Origin: Odiellus spinosus | Taxonomy: Eukaryota; Arthropoda; Arachnida; Opiliones; Phalangiidae | Assembly (NCBI GenBank): GCA_963920705.1 | Contig: OY987227.1 | Coordinates: 17,571,434-17,635,433 of the forward strand | Direction of reading: 5' to 3' | DNA length: 64,000 nucleotides | Shown: piece by piece, positions 38,626-50,745 of the stretch | How positions within the stretch are numbered: position 1 is the first letter of the stretch | Layout of the letters: each line of letters starts with the position of its first letter | Program-made: the position numbers and the translations under genes | The notes under the pieces: generated by a model | The model's input: only the letters and a program-made list of their open reading frames with translations | What the model was told of the DNA's origin: nothing | Databases searched by the model: none

Positions 38626-40412
38626 TTCGAATTTTAAATCCTTTTTACGAGAAAACAATTGAATCTTTTTGAGTGAAATTTATAGTTACTTTATTTTTAG
38701 ACCATATTACACCCATTTCAATTGGGTTTGAAATAAATTTAATTTTGCTGCGCAATGTAGAATATAAAAAAATCGTGTAAAATTATCAAGAGTATAACAA
38801 TGGAAATTAAGGAGGGGTCATGTTAAGCGCGACCTTTTATATCCGAAGAAGATATGAATGGCCACGCGCCAATGTTCCAATATTTCACGACTCCTGGGTT
38901 ATAATAAGATACAGTAGAAAAAGAAACCAGCAGAGCAGCGATACACGCGAATCTCGAATAAAAAGTTGGTAAACACCAGTTTTAACATTCCACCCTAACA
39001 AAGAAAATTTCCAGCAAGTTATTCGTTAGACGGCTGTCGTAATACACTCACAACAAGAATAACTATTAAATAGGTACTAGACTAAAGTGCTGAAGCCAAT
39101 GAGAATTCTTCATTAAAATGACGCGTGGATAAAGAGTTGTTTAAATAAATAGTCTTTCGTTGCCATTTAACGTATTGCGGACCTGATATAAAGATTATAA
39201 TTTATAAAAATGGCCAAAAGTGGGGCCTTTTGATACACAATAGTAAATACTCGTAGTGGAAAAATAATATTAACAAACAAGAATAACTTGCATGGTTTCA
39301 GGAAATAATAAACGAAGTATTTGGGTCTACATTACACCACATTTCACCAAATATAAAAATTACAAAAATATTGTGATTGTACGAATTTGAGTAAAATGCT
39401 AAAACTCAGTATCATACTTAAAAAAGAACAACACGCAATGGTTTCTCTCTTTTTAGCTCTTTCGCGAGAATGAAGAGAAAATTCACAGGTGGAACCTTCA
39501 GGTACGCGTACGGGATAGATATACTTCGTAGAAACCAGAACGCACGAGGCTATAAGAGAAGAGGGACATGAAATACGGGAAAGCCCATTATTTAAAGATT
39601 AAGGGCGGAATTATATACCTTAGAAGAACCCTGCCAGACTCGTGTATAGAGAGGAGAAACGACTTAATACGGTACAAGCATGCGAGGATAAAGGAGCTCG
39701 CTAGAGAAAGTTGGCGAGAGAGAAAGAGAGATCTATGAATGATGATAGTGAGTGAGGGAAGGAGGGCAGAGGCAGAAGTCAGTCTCCCAAAAGGCCGATT
39801 AAAGATTCATGAGAGACAGGGAATGTTGTTGCTCTACTGTACGATAACATAATCGAGTTAAAGGAACCCCGACTTCACCTATATACTATCGAGAAAGAGG
39901 CCCTACCCTGAGCCACAGGCTGCTTTTAAGACCACTTCATATTTACCTAGAGTTTATATTCGAGTATACGAAGTATAAACGGGGATTTGGAGTACATCGT
40001 ACACTGGAACTACATAAGTCACGGATGTTTTCGTTTTAACATAAATAATAATTAGGCCAATTCTCTGGAAACAAGACGAGACTTGTTTTGGTCATTGCAT
40101 TTTATTTCCACCGAGAGCATTCTTTCATATATAAATGCGAGCAATTGGCGGAGCAACTGGTTCGTAATAACAAAAAGGAATATTATGGTCAAAACAATTT
40201 GCGTTTCTGAACCACGCCCACTATTCCATTTGAAGCAATATCAAACAAACAATTTTCCTAAATGCTTTTAGATCTGATTTCTCTAGTGCATAAATTATTG
40301 GAGAATCTTAACTTTAAATTGTAAATATTTCGGCCAATTTAGTCAAAATGGGGGTGAAAAACAAATAATGTTTATTGTAATTTAAATTTCACGACGTCAA
40401 TGTAAATAAGAA

Positions 40413-40456
40413 AAGGCTTAGGTGGATAGATACGCGATGCTAAAAATCAAAGAGAA
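40413..40456 (+). repeat. Dispersed 45-bp motif, copy 8
   Basis: AAGGCTTAGGTGGATAGATA then CGCGATGCTAAAAATCAAAG. More diverged but collinear with copies 2 and 5. Confidence 0.45.
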
Positions 40457-41719
40457 AATCAGCGCAAATTCAACTCTTAACATTTTAAATCGACATAATC
40501 CCCTGGTAAATTAAATCATAAAGAAGTATGGAAATTAACTCCATCTGACGAAAACTAAATTTCACAACGTCTTCTTATAGACCCCTTTGTCTTCCCAGCG
40601 AGCTGTTACCTCTAGCAGAAAATCTCGCAATGTATTAAAAAAAATAACTTATTCGTCATAACTAAGGTAAATTTCTATAGTTGCGACGAAATTACTTTCT
40701 TGGGCAAAAAAGTTTTGATTGAAAACGGGGCTTAAAACACTGTCAAAATGCACAGAATTGCTGAGTAATAACCATATACTCTAAAAACCCTGGTCACACA
40801 GCCCGGAGGATCGTTTTTCCTATCCTAAAGATTAAATTCACGAGGTTGGCGCGACATTCAATTTGACAAGCCCCGAATCGAGCCAGGATGCGTGTATACT
40901 TTAAACATTATGGTAATTTTCAGTGTGTTTCTTCCACTGAAATATATATCGCTTATTACTATTCTTTCTCCAGCATATAGTTTTGTGACTTCGTGACCTT
41001 TATGTGGAGAAAAACGTGATATAGCTATCATAGCTAGCGCAGAAATATTCCGCTGGATAGAAAAAGGTTTTTAGTGTTGGAGGTTTATAGTATAGACTTT
41101 ATTTCGCGCCAAAAGGTGGGAGTGGGACCAAAAATTGGTTTAGGGGTGGAGGAATCCCTGCAAGAGAAGCCGATAGTGGTAGAATATGATGGTCGACGAG
41201 AGATCAAATCAGCACCCGTATAACAAAGAGTGCAATAAAGTCTATAGCTATATATAGGGGGCCCGGGGAAAAAATCGTAATAAAATCGTTAAACGATTAC
41301 AATGGCGTGATAAAAGAGGATCAAAGTTGCACCTTATAACGCTCAACCCTACCCTATTTACAGTAGAGATTGTTCCTATAGAAGGACTTAGTTATTTAAC
41401 GTTATTATTTACCGTTAACTTGCGCCGAAAATAAAAATTTATCGGCTAGAAACAAATGTCAAATGTTGATATGCAAGCTAGGTCCAGTCAATTTTCTTTT
41501 AAGGTCAGCCACTATACGTCAAAAAATCCGATTGTCCTATTTTTAAGGGCATCAATAATAAATTACAAATAAATGCAAAAGTTTAAATGTCATATAACAA
41601 TACTCGGGGGGGGGGGGACAATTAACTTTTGAACTCTTTGCACTATCAAAGGTCAACATTGAAATAGGCATTATGCTCTAGTAAAAAAATCAAAAACCAA
41701 TATTGAACTAAACTTATTT

Positions 41720-41917
41720 GGAAAGTAGGCTTAACACGGATCCATAGAGAGTTTGATATCAAGTTGTTTAGAAGTCACCAGCGAATCACGCGCTCTATTG
41801 CGATAGTAAAAACGTTTCAAACTATAGACTTCCAAAGACGTGTATACTATTTCTCATTAACATGTTAACGGCGAGATATCAAACTCTCCATGGATCTATT
41901 TTAAGCCAACTTTCTTA
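41720..41917. repeat. Inverted repeat element (GGAAAGTAGGCTTAAC type)
   Basis: Arms at 41720-41760 and 41875-41917 are complementary with few mismatches: GGATCCATAGAGAGTTTGAT pairs with ATCAAACTCTCCATGGATCT. A related arm occurs at 43761-43813, reverse-complemented (GGAAAGTATAGCCTTAAC), and a weaker one near 31350. Likely a MITE family with about 200-bp members. Confidence 0.6.
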
Positions 41918-43760
41918 GGATACGCTCATTAACTTAGCGTTTCATAGTTTTCTGGAATAAGTTTTGATAATACATCTAAACTCTAATTTCAAGGATTTTA
42001 TTCGTAAACAGTCTCTCACGCAGTACATGATGAAAACAAAAATAATTTAAGCCTACGTTGCAAATATATACATTTTCCACACATTCAGGAAAACCCGGGA
42101 AACGGGGGGACGCGGACTTAGACAGCGAATGTACGTATATATATGAGGAACTAATAACAGCGAGGATTTGAGCAAACATCCTATCCTATTCATTTATGTA
42201 GGAAAGACGTCTTAATATATATCTATCGACGATGAGATCTCCTCGCGGGATATATTAGATGATGAGTAATTACCGGAAAATCTCATAGGGCCCTTTTCCC
42301 TCAACCGCTCAAGAGAAAATGTATTATTAAAGGGGGAACCTCATCAGGATTGGTGTTTTTAGCCACACACCCTCCACTAAGAGGGTGATGTAGGCTCTTA
42401 TATACGATGTATTGACGTAATCCGTCGTCGTGCTGATAATTATTATATGAGGAGTTTGACTAACTAAACTTTGTTGAGAGACAGATTTCCATGGGAATGG
42501 ATTATGGGGTTTCGAGCGAATGACGGGATTAAGCTTAGGGGAAAATGCGGCTCGACAAATGGTTTATACTAAAATATAGAACGTAGCCCGACAAAATATG
42601 TAATTAGGAACTTAAGTAAAGGTATAAAATTTACCACAGGTAAATCACGCTTCAAGTTTACAACAAGGCACATTTCGATTGGTATATGTGGTTCTTAAAG
42701 TTTTGTCACCAGAAGCCAGAAGAAAAAAATCCAAACACTCTAAATGGTCGAAATACGGAATTCGATATTGGCCTCTCTAGCGGTTGAGATTGTAACTAAG
42801 TAGGCCGTGCTAATATTGCACTGAACTGTCTAGACAATTACGGGGGTGAATATGTATCGACGGAAAACAACTCTCCCCTCTTTCTCGCGAAACGAAGGAG
42901 CGCATCTCGCCCGGCCGTCGCTATTTCGAGTCAGATTTACTCTAAAAAGAATTTAAAGGGCCTGGCCGCCTTTCTGTACAAATCGGAATACTTAGGGTGA
43001 AACCATGGACTGAGAAAATCTGACTCACTTCATCATCACCCGCAGTATGTCGTTTCATAAACTTGAAGGATGCTTTAGTTGTGAATTTACTAATATAAAG
43101 CGATAATATGACCTAACGACGAGTGATATTTTCTATTGATTCTTTATCGAGACTTTTCCTTTAGACTCAACACTGTTATGCCCTGGGGAAGGGGTAAGGG
43201 GGTGAGATGGGTGTCAGACGCTGAAACCCAACTCTCGAGTGTCCGAATCTACAAAAGAGGAAATGACCGTTGGGCCCATTTGTCAATCGACCGGGTAAGG
43301 AGTGGGACTAAGCGGAGGAATGAGGGGGTGGCGAGTGGAGACACTGCGGGACCACTAACCTTCCCATCGGGGAAACTTTCCAGAGATTTATCATCGAAAC
43401 AATGCATTTTAAAGAAATCTATCTTAGTGAGTAAAAAGGGGAAACCCGAATGAAATGCTTCATCGGAAAATAATTGCTAAAAATAAAGATGATTAACGAA
43501 TTCAATGTTATAGCCTTGGAGAGAACTTAATTTTCTATTTGAAAACCCGTTTTTTTTGGAAATTTAATTAATTTTAAGGATATGACACAGTTTATCGCGC
43601 AAAGGGTCTTTGTACATAAAATTTATATAAAATTAAGGCTAAGGTTTAGGTAAGGATTAAAGAATCACATGAGAACCGGGCGCTTTATTCCGACAGCACA
43701 TTAAACAATATAGGCTTAAGATTAAGAGGAAGGCTTTTGCTCGTTATAGTCGTAGACTAA

Positions 43761-43813
43761 CAGCGAGATTTCAAAATCTCAATGGATCCAAGCTTGTTAA
43801 GGCTATACTTTCC
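43761..43813 (-). repeat. Single arm related to the 41.7 kb inverted repeat
   Basis: The complement contains GGAAAGTATAGCCTTAACAA then GGATCCATTGAGATTTTGAA and ATCTCGCTGTT, matching the 41.7 kb right arm. No partner arm is adjacent. Confidence 0.45.
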
Positions 43814-44482
43814 AAGTTAAATATTGATTTGTATTTAAATATTTCTTTGTAACTTTTTATACTAGCGAATAAAACTTATTTAAAGGATGTTGCCAAATAT
43901 CATTTACCTTTAATTTCATTAAAGAAATTTTAATTAACAGGCTTAGTCTCCTCGTTTGTTATCTCCATTTTGAGGATTGATTTGTCTTTATAAATGTAAA
44001 ACCTAATCTTACATTACTATACAGTGCATATATAAAAAACTGAGAGCCAAAATATTGGTATTTTTCAAGAATTGTTTAGATAAATAAATTAATTATTTAC
44101 GAATAATTTGGGATATGCAAATCCAATAAAAATAAATAAAAAAACAAACGGGTACTAGCATAGTTTTTTTTTTTTTATTCCTATTTTCTAGAAAGTTTGA
44201 CCCAGCAAAAATGAGTTCAAAAAGGAACCACAGAAAGTTATTCAATGAATTAGCAATGATTTGGTTTAAAAACCAGTCTTGCAACCTTAAACGGATACTG
44301 AAGACGAATAATATTATTTTTAATCGGTAAGAAGCCTTAAAATGTTCATAAAAAAGTTAAAGCTTACCAATTATGCTTTAATTTACAGTTAATTAACGAA
44401 GTTGAGTTTTGGAGTTCGCTATGCCTTTTTAATTTTCACACAATAATTATGGCTTATCAAATAGTTAAAGGAGCAAAAGCAA

Positions 44483-44590
44483 ATCAGATCAGTTGCTAGC
44501 CTATCTCTCTGCTTCAGTTTGTGTGCAAAACTGGTTGGCAACACTGGGGGAACGGAATTTACCCCCTTTAGTGAAAACTATGTATAGCGG
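44483..44590 (+). repeat. Dispersed repeat shared with 61.1 kb
   Basis: Shares GGTTGGCAACA, GGGGGAACGG and TTTAGTGAAAACTATGTATA in the same order and strand with 61121-61225. Both copies can be read as WLAT-GER and LVKTMY, but the frames are short and start differently. Confidence 0.6.
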
Positions 44591-44600
44591 TTTAAAGCCG

Positions 44601-44701
44601 GATTCACACAGACCTATTTTCACGCGTTTCACGTTCGTGCGCTCATACAAGTACCATTATCGCGCGAGCGTGAAACGCGTGAAAATAGGTCTGTGTGAAT
44701 C
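44601..44701. repeat. Perfect 33-bp inverted repeat with 35-bp loop
   Basis: Arms 44601-44633 and 44669-44701 are exact complements, starting GATTCACACAGACCTATTTT. Perfect identity in otherwise decayed DNA suggests a recent insertion or active maintenance. No clear target duplication was seen. Confidence 0.85.
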
Positions 44702-46012
44702 GGTTGACCCCCGTGAAATATTTTAAAACGTTGTTCGATCTTCGATATAGCCGCGTTTATTCCGAACATTTGAATTCATGTTTTAATCCGTGTGAAAATG
44801 GTGATAGGCTTAGCGGGATGAAATCGTAACTTAGTTAACTAACCGTAAAATTCAAAGAAACTAATCGATTAAAAAATAGCATATTACACTCGCCTTTATT
44901 ATCCCTTTAAAAGAATAAGCGTTTTTAATTAAAAAATAACCTCCTTCAATCGAGGTAAACGCTTCAAGAAACCTCTCATTTTTCTTACGAAACAAAATTG
45001 CCGAGTAACGCGTACAAAAAAAAACTTCTACTGAGACGTCTAAATATGCCGCAAATGGGAAATAAGCCGATGTAGAAAATACATCGATTAAAAGAAAAAT
45101 GAGCTTATCATTAAGATTTATGACAATGATATAGGCTTGCATATTGTGAAAAATAAAAATAAAGCATTTTTGGGTCAGACATACGGTTTCTCGTATATTT
45201 TACAAGGTGAAAAACGTAAAGGCAGGATGAAAAGAAAATGAAGTTGTTCTTAAAATATTCGTTGTACCAAAAGCTCATAACTTATTTCAAAAAGTAATCA
45301 ACGCTTGAGGGGTTAACCATTTCCATTAAATCTATACATCGACTACGAAACTATGCAGCGACCGCCTGAATTCCGTCCATCCCTCCCCGACTTAAAACCT
45401 CGCGGAACTTCGGAAGAGTCCAAATCGCTGAAGCGTAACAGAGGTGGTAGCTATTTTTTTTTGTTTCGCGACGGTTCGACATTTGTTAAATATACTGGAT
45501 TACGTACAATATGCAGTTTGCTGGAATACGTTATTAAATTTGGTTCAAAGCATGGACAAGTCACTTGTCTTTTGAGTGAAAAAAAAAAAAAAAAAAAAAA
45601 AAATCAGGATAATATACTCGTTTAAATCACGATATTTTCTAGTCACGACCCAATTTTTTTAATCACGACAAAACCTAAAAAGGAGAGACCTATACTAATT
45701 GGGGGAAAAATTGCGAAATATATCTTCAGACTAACACTATAATGAAGTTCACTTTTTCTCTAATAGTGATTTAATCCTAATTTAATCGTAAAAATTAAGA
45801 TTTGAATCATTTTATCCTTAATCGAATTAATCTTTTATATCGCGAAAACCATTATCCCATTTAGATTTATTATAGGAATGACCTCGATTAATCTTCAAAC
45901 CAGATCTTTTAAGTTTGTTTTGTTGAAAAATAATTAAATGAGAAAGATTGAGTGTTCCAAATATCGAGGTAAAAATCGAACAAAAATGATTTCCTTTTCA
46001 GGCGCTCTTTAA

Positions 46013-46248
46013 AGGGAGATCATGTAGATCCTCAACTCCCGATATAAGGGTCATCGATCATTGTCATTGGTCGCTAGTCCTTATATCTGTAGTTCAGGAT
46101 CTCCAGGAATACAGCTAAGCCTATTTTAATGTCAAGTTTTTAATTTATTTCTAGTTTAATATTTATTTGTAATTTTTTTACTGGTGTATTAGGCCTATTC
46201 AAACGATACTGAATCGATAAAGAAAAATCGTTAGGTTGCATTTTCCCT
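46013..46248. mobile_element. TTAA-flanked MITE (AGGG...CCCT)
   Basis: A 236-bp element with TTAA on both sides (46009-46012 and 46249-46252), starting AGGGAGATCATG and ending TTGCATTTTCCCT. A central inverted segment (GATCCTCAACTC and its approximate complement) gives partial fold-back. Its right half matches 48.5-48.64, 15.0-15.15 and 32.27-32.37 kb. TTAA targets are typical of piggyBac and Kolobok transposons; no transposase is present. Confidence 0.75.
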
Positions 46249-48110
46249 TTAAGGTAAATCCTGGTAGGCCCGGCCGGGGAATAGGTTTTAAGTTTTTTCT
46301 TATTGAAAAACACGCTCGCGCATTTTTAATGGCGGTTGCTGAATGACGTCAAAGGTAACCTTCGCTTCAAAAAACCTGCCAGGATTCGCTTAGTTTATAC
46401 TAATGACCATCAAGCGTATAACCTCTACTCTGTACTCCTTTTTACACCATCGTTTTTTTCTTCTTTCTTTTAAAGGAATCCTTTGTTTGCAAATTTTTCG
46501 AAATTTGGTTTGTTCTAAGTTCCTATACCGTCTCTCACTAAAGAAGATGAGCACGCGCTCCAATTTAAATTTGGAAGGGTATATTCTGTAAGCGAACTTA
46601 TCCCTGGATAAAATATTATCGATTCGTTTATGATATCATCTTTCAATAAAGATGTTCAATTAGACCCATAGTGACCTAAATGACAAAGCGATAGTTGCTA
46701 ATCGTCATTAGGAGCGTGGTCGATATAAAACTTACGATTGGCCCACTCCACATTTATGACGTTTAGAGATAAGTTGATATCATAATTAAATTTCACTTTA
46801 AAAGCGAGTTATAAAGCTCACAACTTTTTCTAAACTTTACTACCAGTGCAATCGATCTCTACTAGGCTCTCTCTATGGAGGTCATCCCTAAAATTACAGG
46901 GTTCTTCGGTAAAAAGAAAAACACCTTGTAACCTAACGTGTATGGATTCAACGTTGAAACGAGAGAGCTATTTCAGGAACCATACCCCTTTAAACACGGA
47001 GGGGGGGGGGGGGTATTCTTAAAGGGGCATTCCACGTTAAATCGACCAGTCAGTCGTTATATGGGTTTGGCCGATTATAATGAAATTTGAACCACTTAAA
47101 ATTTATCAAATGATGGAAAAAAATCTCAATTTTCCCATAAAAACATCACTGTTTTACGTCGATATTTAATACACCTTGGAAAATATCCAATAAATTCTTT
47201 ATTTCCTTTTCAAATTGAACATTGTTAGATTTATTTTCAGTTCGCTTTATATTTTAAGTTTAAAATTGAAATCACAAGATTAAGTGGTTGAAATTTCATT
47301 GCAATCGACAGGTGATTTCAGGTGGTATACCCATTAATTTTAATTTCAATAAAAAAATCAAATTTATATTCTAAATTTATGGAAATAAGTTAAATGCATT
47401 TATGGTAATGAAATATAATTTAGTATCTTAATAATGAAACTTTAAAATCATCGATGGATATCAAATTTTATGATGAAAAATAGCATTTTGATAATTGCAA
47501 TTGGCTATATATAATTAACGTTAAACTAAAACAAAATTTCAGAACAAATTAGGGAGTTGCAATTTATAAATATTTTTTTCACCATTCTACGCTTTGAAAA
47601 TATTTTTAAAAAATATTTACACGAGAAGAAAAATATTGGCATTAAATTTTCATTCGCTCGGTTAATTGGAAAAATGTTGATCTTAGCTTCCGGGGGAAAA
47701 TAATTCAACCTTATATAGGTTTGACGTAAAAGATAAATTGACAGTACGTTTTTTATTTTATTTTTTCACCTAACCTCCTTTTTAAATCGAAATATCTTAA
47801 ACACGGTTAATGTTTTGTTCGCGTTTAGTTAAGTAATAAGAATATAGGCAGAGCAATGCGAAAAACGGGTCAGTTACGAAACAGTTAACCGACCCTGGAC
47901 TTATATTCGTGAAATTTTCGTGGTTAGAATTTAATAGGAGCGAGTGGCTTATCTTTTAGGTCTATTACCAGCGGGTATAAACTTATGCCGTAACTCGTTA
48001 AGATATATTAGTTGAACAAGAAACCCACGCCATCTCCCTATTCAAAGGCACAGTGAAACATTTCTACGTTTTCTAACATCTCAATATAATCTCAGATCAC
48101 TAAATAATTG

Positions 48111-48757
48111 TGGGGGATCATCCCTAAGGATGTGGAGGCGGATTATACCTAAGGAAGGGATCATCCCTACTCCCTAAGGAGGGGGGGGGGGTTATCCCTA
48201 TTCCCCAAGGAAGGGGGATTATGTATATTTCCGAAGGAGGGATCATCCTCAAGGATGGGGGAGGGGATCATCATTAACCTTAACAGCCAGGTTTTTTATC
48301 GATTCTTTATCGTTTAAATGGGCCTAATCCACTTGTAGAATAAGAATTATGAACAAGTATTAAATTAGAAATAAATTTAAACCTTAGGCTTAGCTGGATT
48401 CATGGGGATACTGAATTCTTTGCATATAAGGGTCAGCGAGAGGGCCGTTGCTCATTGGTAGCCGACCCTTATACGCGAAGATTTCAGGATCTTCATGAAT
48501 TCAGCTAAGCCTGTTTTTCGGGTAAGTTTCAAATTTATTTCTAGTTTAATACTTGTTTGTAAATTGTTTACTAGTGGATTAGGCCTATTTCAACGATAAG
48601 GAATCCATAAAAAATCTATTGTTAGGTTGCATTCTCCCTTTAAGGAAGGGGGTAGGGACGAATCACCCATAAGGATGGGGAGGGCGGGGGATCGTCCTTA
48701 AGGGTAGGGAGGGAGGGTATCACCCTTAAGATTGTGGACGGAGGAATCATTTAATAG
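48111..48757. repeat. Degenerate G-rich minisatellite interrupted by a MITE
   Basis: Irregular units of the form GGATCATCCCTAAGGATGGG run from 48111 to about 48272 and resume at 48644-48757 after the TTAA-type element. An 11-G run lies at 48181. The interruption shows the array existed before the element inserted. Confidence 0.65.
48280..48639. mobile_element. Fold-back TTAA-type MITE with decayed left end
   Basis: The right end is TGCATTCTCCCT followed by TTAA (48640-48643). The left half is an inverted copy of the right half (TTTATCGATTCTTTATCG against CGATAAGGAATCCATAAA) but the terminal AGGG bases are not intact. Both central arms carry the GCTTAGCTG...CAGCTAAGC pair and CCCTTATA blocks. 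It sits inside a G-rich minisatellite. Confidence 0.7.
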
Positions 48758-50464
48758 TTTTCCCGTTTAATATTAAGTTAATTTAATATTTATTTAACTT
48801 GTTATCGAGTTACATCTTCCCTTTATATTCACTCAACCGGCGACACACTTCTCACTTTCATTTTGCAAGTAAAAAAAAAAAAAAAAAAAAAAACCTAGAG
48901 GGGGTGGCAACTTAGAAACTGAAGTGGTTTAGCAAGGTAAATGTTAAATAAAATTTAAAGAGGTCGTTTAAAAAAAATATGTATTTCCCCTAACTGAAAA
49001 AGAAAAAAAAATTGATTGTTACCGAATCATATCCCTATATGAGAAAGTTATAAAATAAAAAGTATGAGCAAACTGAATTGATTAATTTGAAAGACCCACC
49101 GATGATAAAAATCTAAAGATCGATTAGCAGAAAGAGAGAGGGTACTAGAAAGAGTTGGGTTCTTCAAAAACACAAAAGAATTTTTTCTGCATTGGTAAAA
49201 AAGGGAAGAAGCTACTCTTACTTATACCTGTGTTTGACAATATGTCTCATAAAAACCCCGCAAGCGTCTAAGCTTGTCCTAAATTCAAAGCTATTTTACC
49301 AACTAGGTAGAAATACCTAAAGATATTTTCTGCTAAAAAAGATCTTTTTCATTCAACCCCTTTATTTCTAAAGTTTTCTCCTTTTCAACTAAAAACCATT
49401 TGTTCTCCAATTCCGATGATCATAGCTGAAACCAACTCTGTTATATTCACGAAGAAGATTAATCGTTTTCCTTTGGCACAGGCTCCCCTTTTTGAATAGA
49501 ATTTTAAAGTTCATTTCATTGTGAGTATGGTATAAGCATAAAACCCCCTTTTCCCTCCATTTACTAGACGTCTATATTTTTAGTGATAGTATTGTATTAT
49601 CAGACTTCGAATACTTTTTTACAGCCAGACTGAAAGCCTAGATTTTGGTTCACGTAAAAATCCTCTATCCCCACCAACTCAATTTTCACCCCCAAACAAC
49701 AAAAGTAAGGTGTTTCATAGCTCTGCATTGCAGAGATGTCGGGAAACCTTAAGAATATTAAATTTTACTACCACGAATTTCATAGTAAACCATCCAATTT
49801 ATCTCAATTGCAAATGAGAAACGAGTTTTCACGGATTAGCAGAAGTAATTACGATACGGTAGTGGATTCCATCGGTATAGGTCGAGCTGTCAAATTACAA
49901 GCAGCCGGCAATAAAGTAACCTCGCGATAACCGCAATTTACCATTAATGAAATGCGTTTTTTTTCTGTCTTTCACTTCATTTTATGAATGGATATAAGTT
50001 ATTTTCAATCTAATAAATCGGCTGACCTCTATAATAAACTTTATGTCTCGCTAGGTCATATTATTGTTTGAACAAAGGCCCATTTTCAGATACTTGAGAA
50101 TTTTCACCCCGCCGGCCCGCTTATTAAAAGGAAGCCAAGGCTTAGTGCTTAGTACTAGCGCCAGCGGGAGCGGTGTACTCGTTACTGGAAAAAATTCAAC
50201 GAACCAAAATAATTATAAAAGATATCACTCACCAAAATTAAGAATCCTGATGAATAGACGACCGAATTATAATTAACTAGCACTGTACCACGTTTTAACT
50301 ATAAATTCTAACAGATTAGTAAAATTACGACCACGAACAACGTACAAGACAAGCGTCTGAAGATACATACAATGCGGAACTGATTTCGTTTGGTGGGCGG
50401 AGCTTGAAAGGATGGACTAAAGGACAAAAGCAAAGAAGCATGGGATAGAAGGGAGTAGTACTAG

Positions 50465-50745
50465 CAAGGAGGATTAGACAAGGAGAGGAAATGTGGGGCT
50501 GCGTTGAGTTAGAGAGAGAAGAGCCAACCTCCCACTCGGGTGGAAAGGGGGGATAGGAAATTCTCGAGGTAAACTGTTGTCACGTGGTCGCTAGCTAGCG
50601 CGTCTCATAAAGGATTCGTTTTACCCACGCGACAACATTTTACCACGAAACGTCTCTACCCCCGTTCTCCCAGAGTGGGAGTTTAGGCCGACGCAGTAGG
50701 AACCGCGCCGTCCCCACATTTCTTCTCCTTGTCTAATCCTCCTTG
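50465..50745. mobile_element. MITE of the CAAGRAGG family, copy 2
   Basis: A 281-bp element, reverse-complement related to the copy at 35370-35661. Termini begin CAAGGAGGATTAGACAAGGAG. It is flanked by a perfect 7-bp repeat GTACTAG (50458-50464 and 50746-50752). Arms and interior differ from the other copy at scattered positions, so the insertions are of different descent or age. Confidence 0.85.

Larger units (their letters stand above)
35669..44286. other. Long region without a supportable gene
   Basis: Holds two copies of the 45-bp motif, the inverted repeats at 41.7 and 43.8 kb, and G tracts at 35850 and 41606. A 105-residue plus-strand frame at 43136-43453 in G-rich DNA is unrecognised. 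Confidence 0.5.
44291..44906. mobile_element. 616-bp TTAA-flanked element carrying a perfect palindrome
   Basis: TTAA lies at 44287-44290 and 44907-44910. The left end ACGGATACTGAAGACG and complemented right end AGGGATAATAAAGGCG align. Further inside, TATTTTTAATCG and TTACRGTTARTTAACKAAGTT match between the ends. The interior holds a segment shared with 61.12-61.23 kb and a hairpin at 44601-44701. It reads as an old TTAA element with other repeats inserted. Confidence 0.55.

Noticed and set aside
43136-43453. 105-residue frame in G-rich DNA
   Set aside because: Composition lowers stop frequency, and no known motif is present.
45353-45625. 90-residue frame ending in poly(A), considered as a retrocopy
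   Set aside because: The lysine tail comes from the 25-A tract, no parent protein is recognised, and no target duplication was found.
49736-50276. Two neighbouring 64-70 residue frames just before the 50.5 kb MITE
   Set aside because: No splice sites or motifs link them and neither matches a known family.
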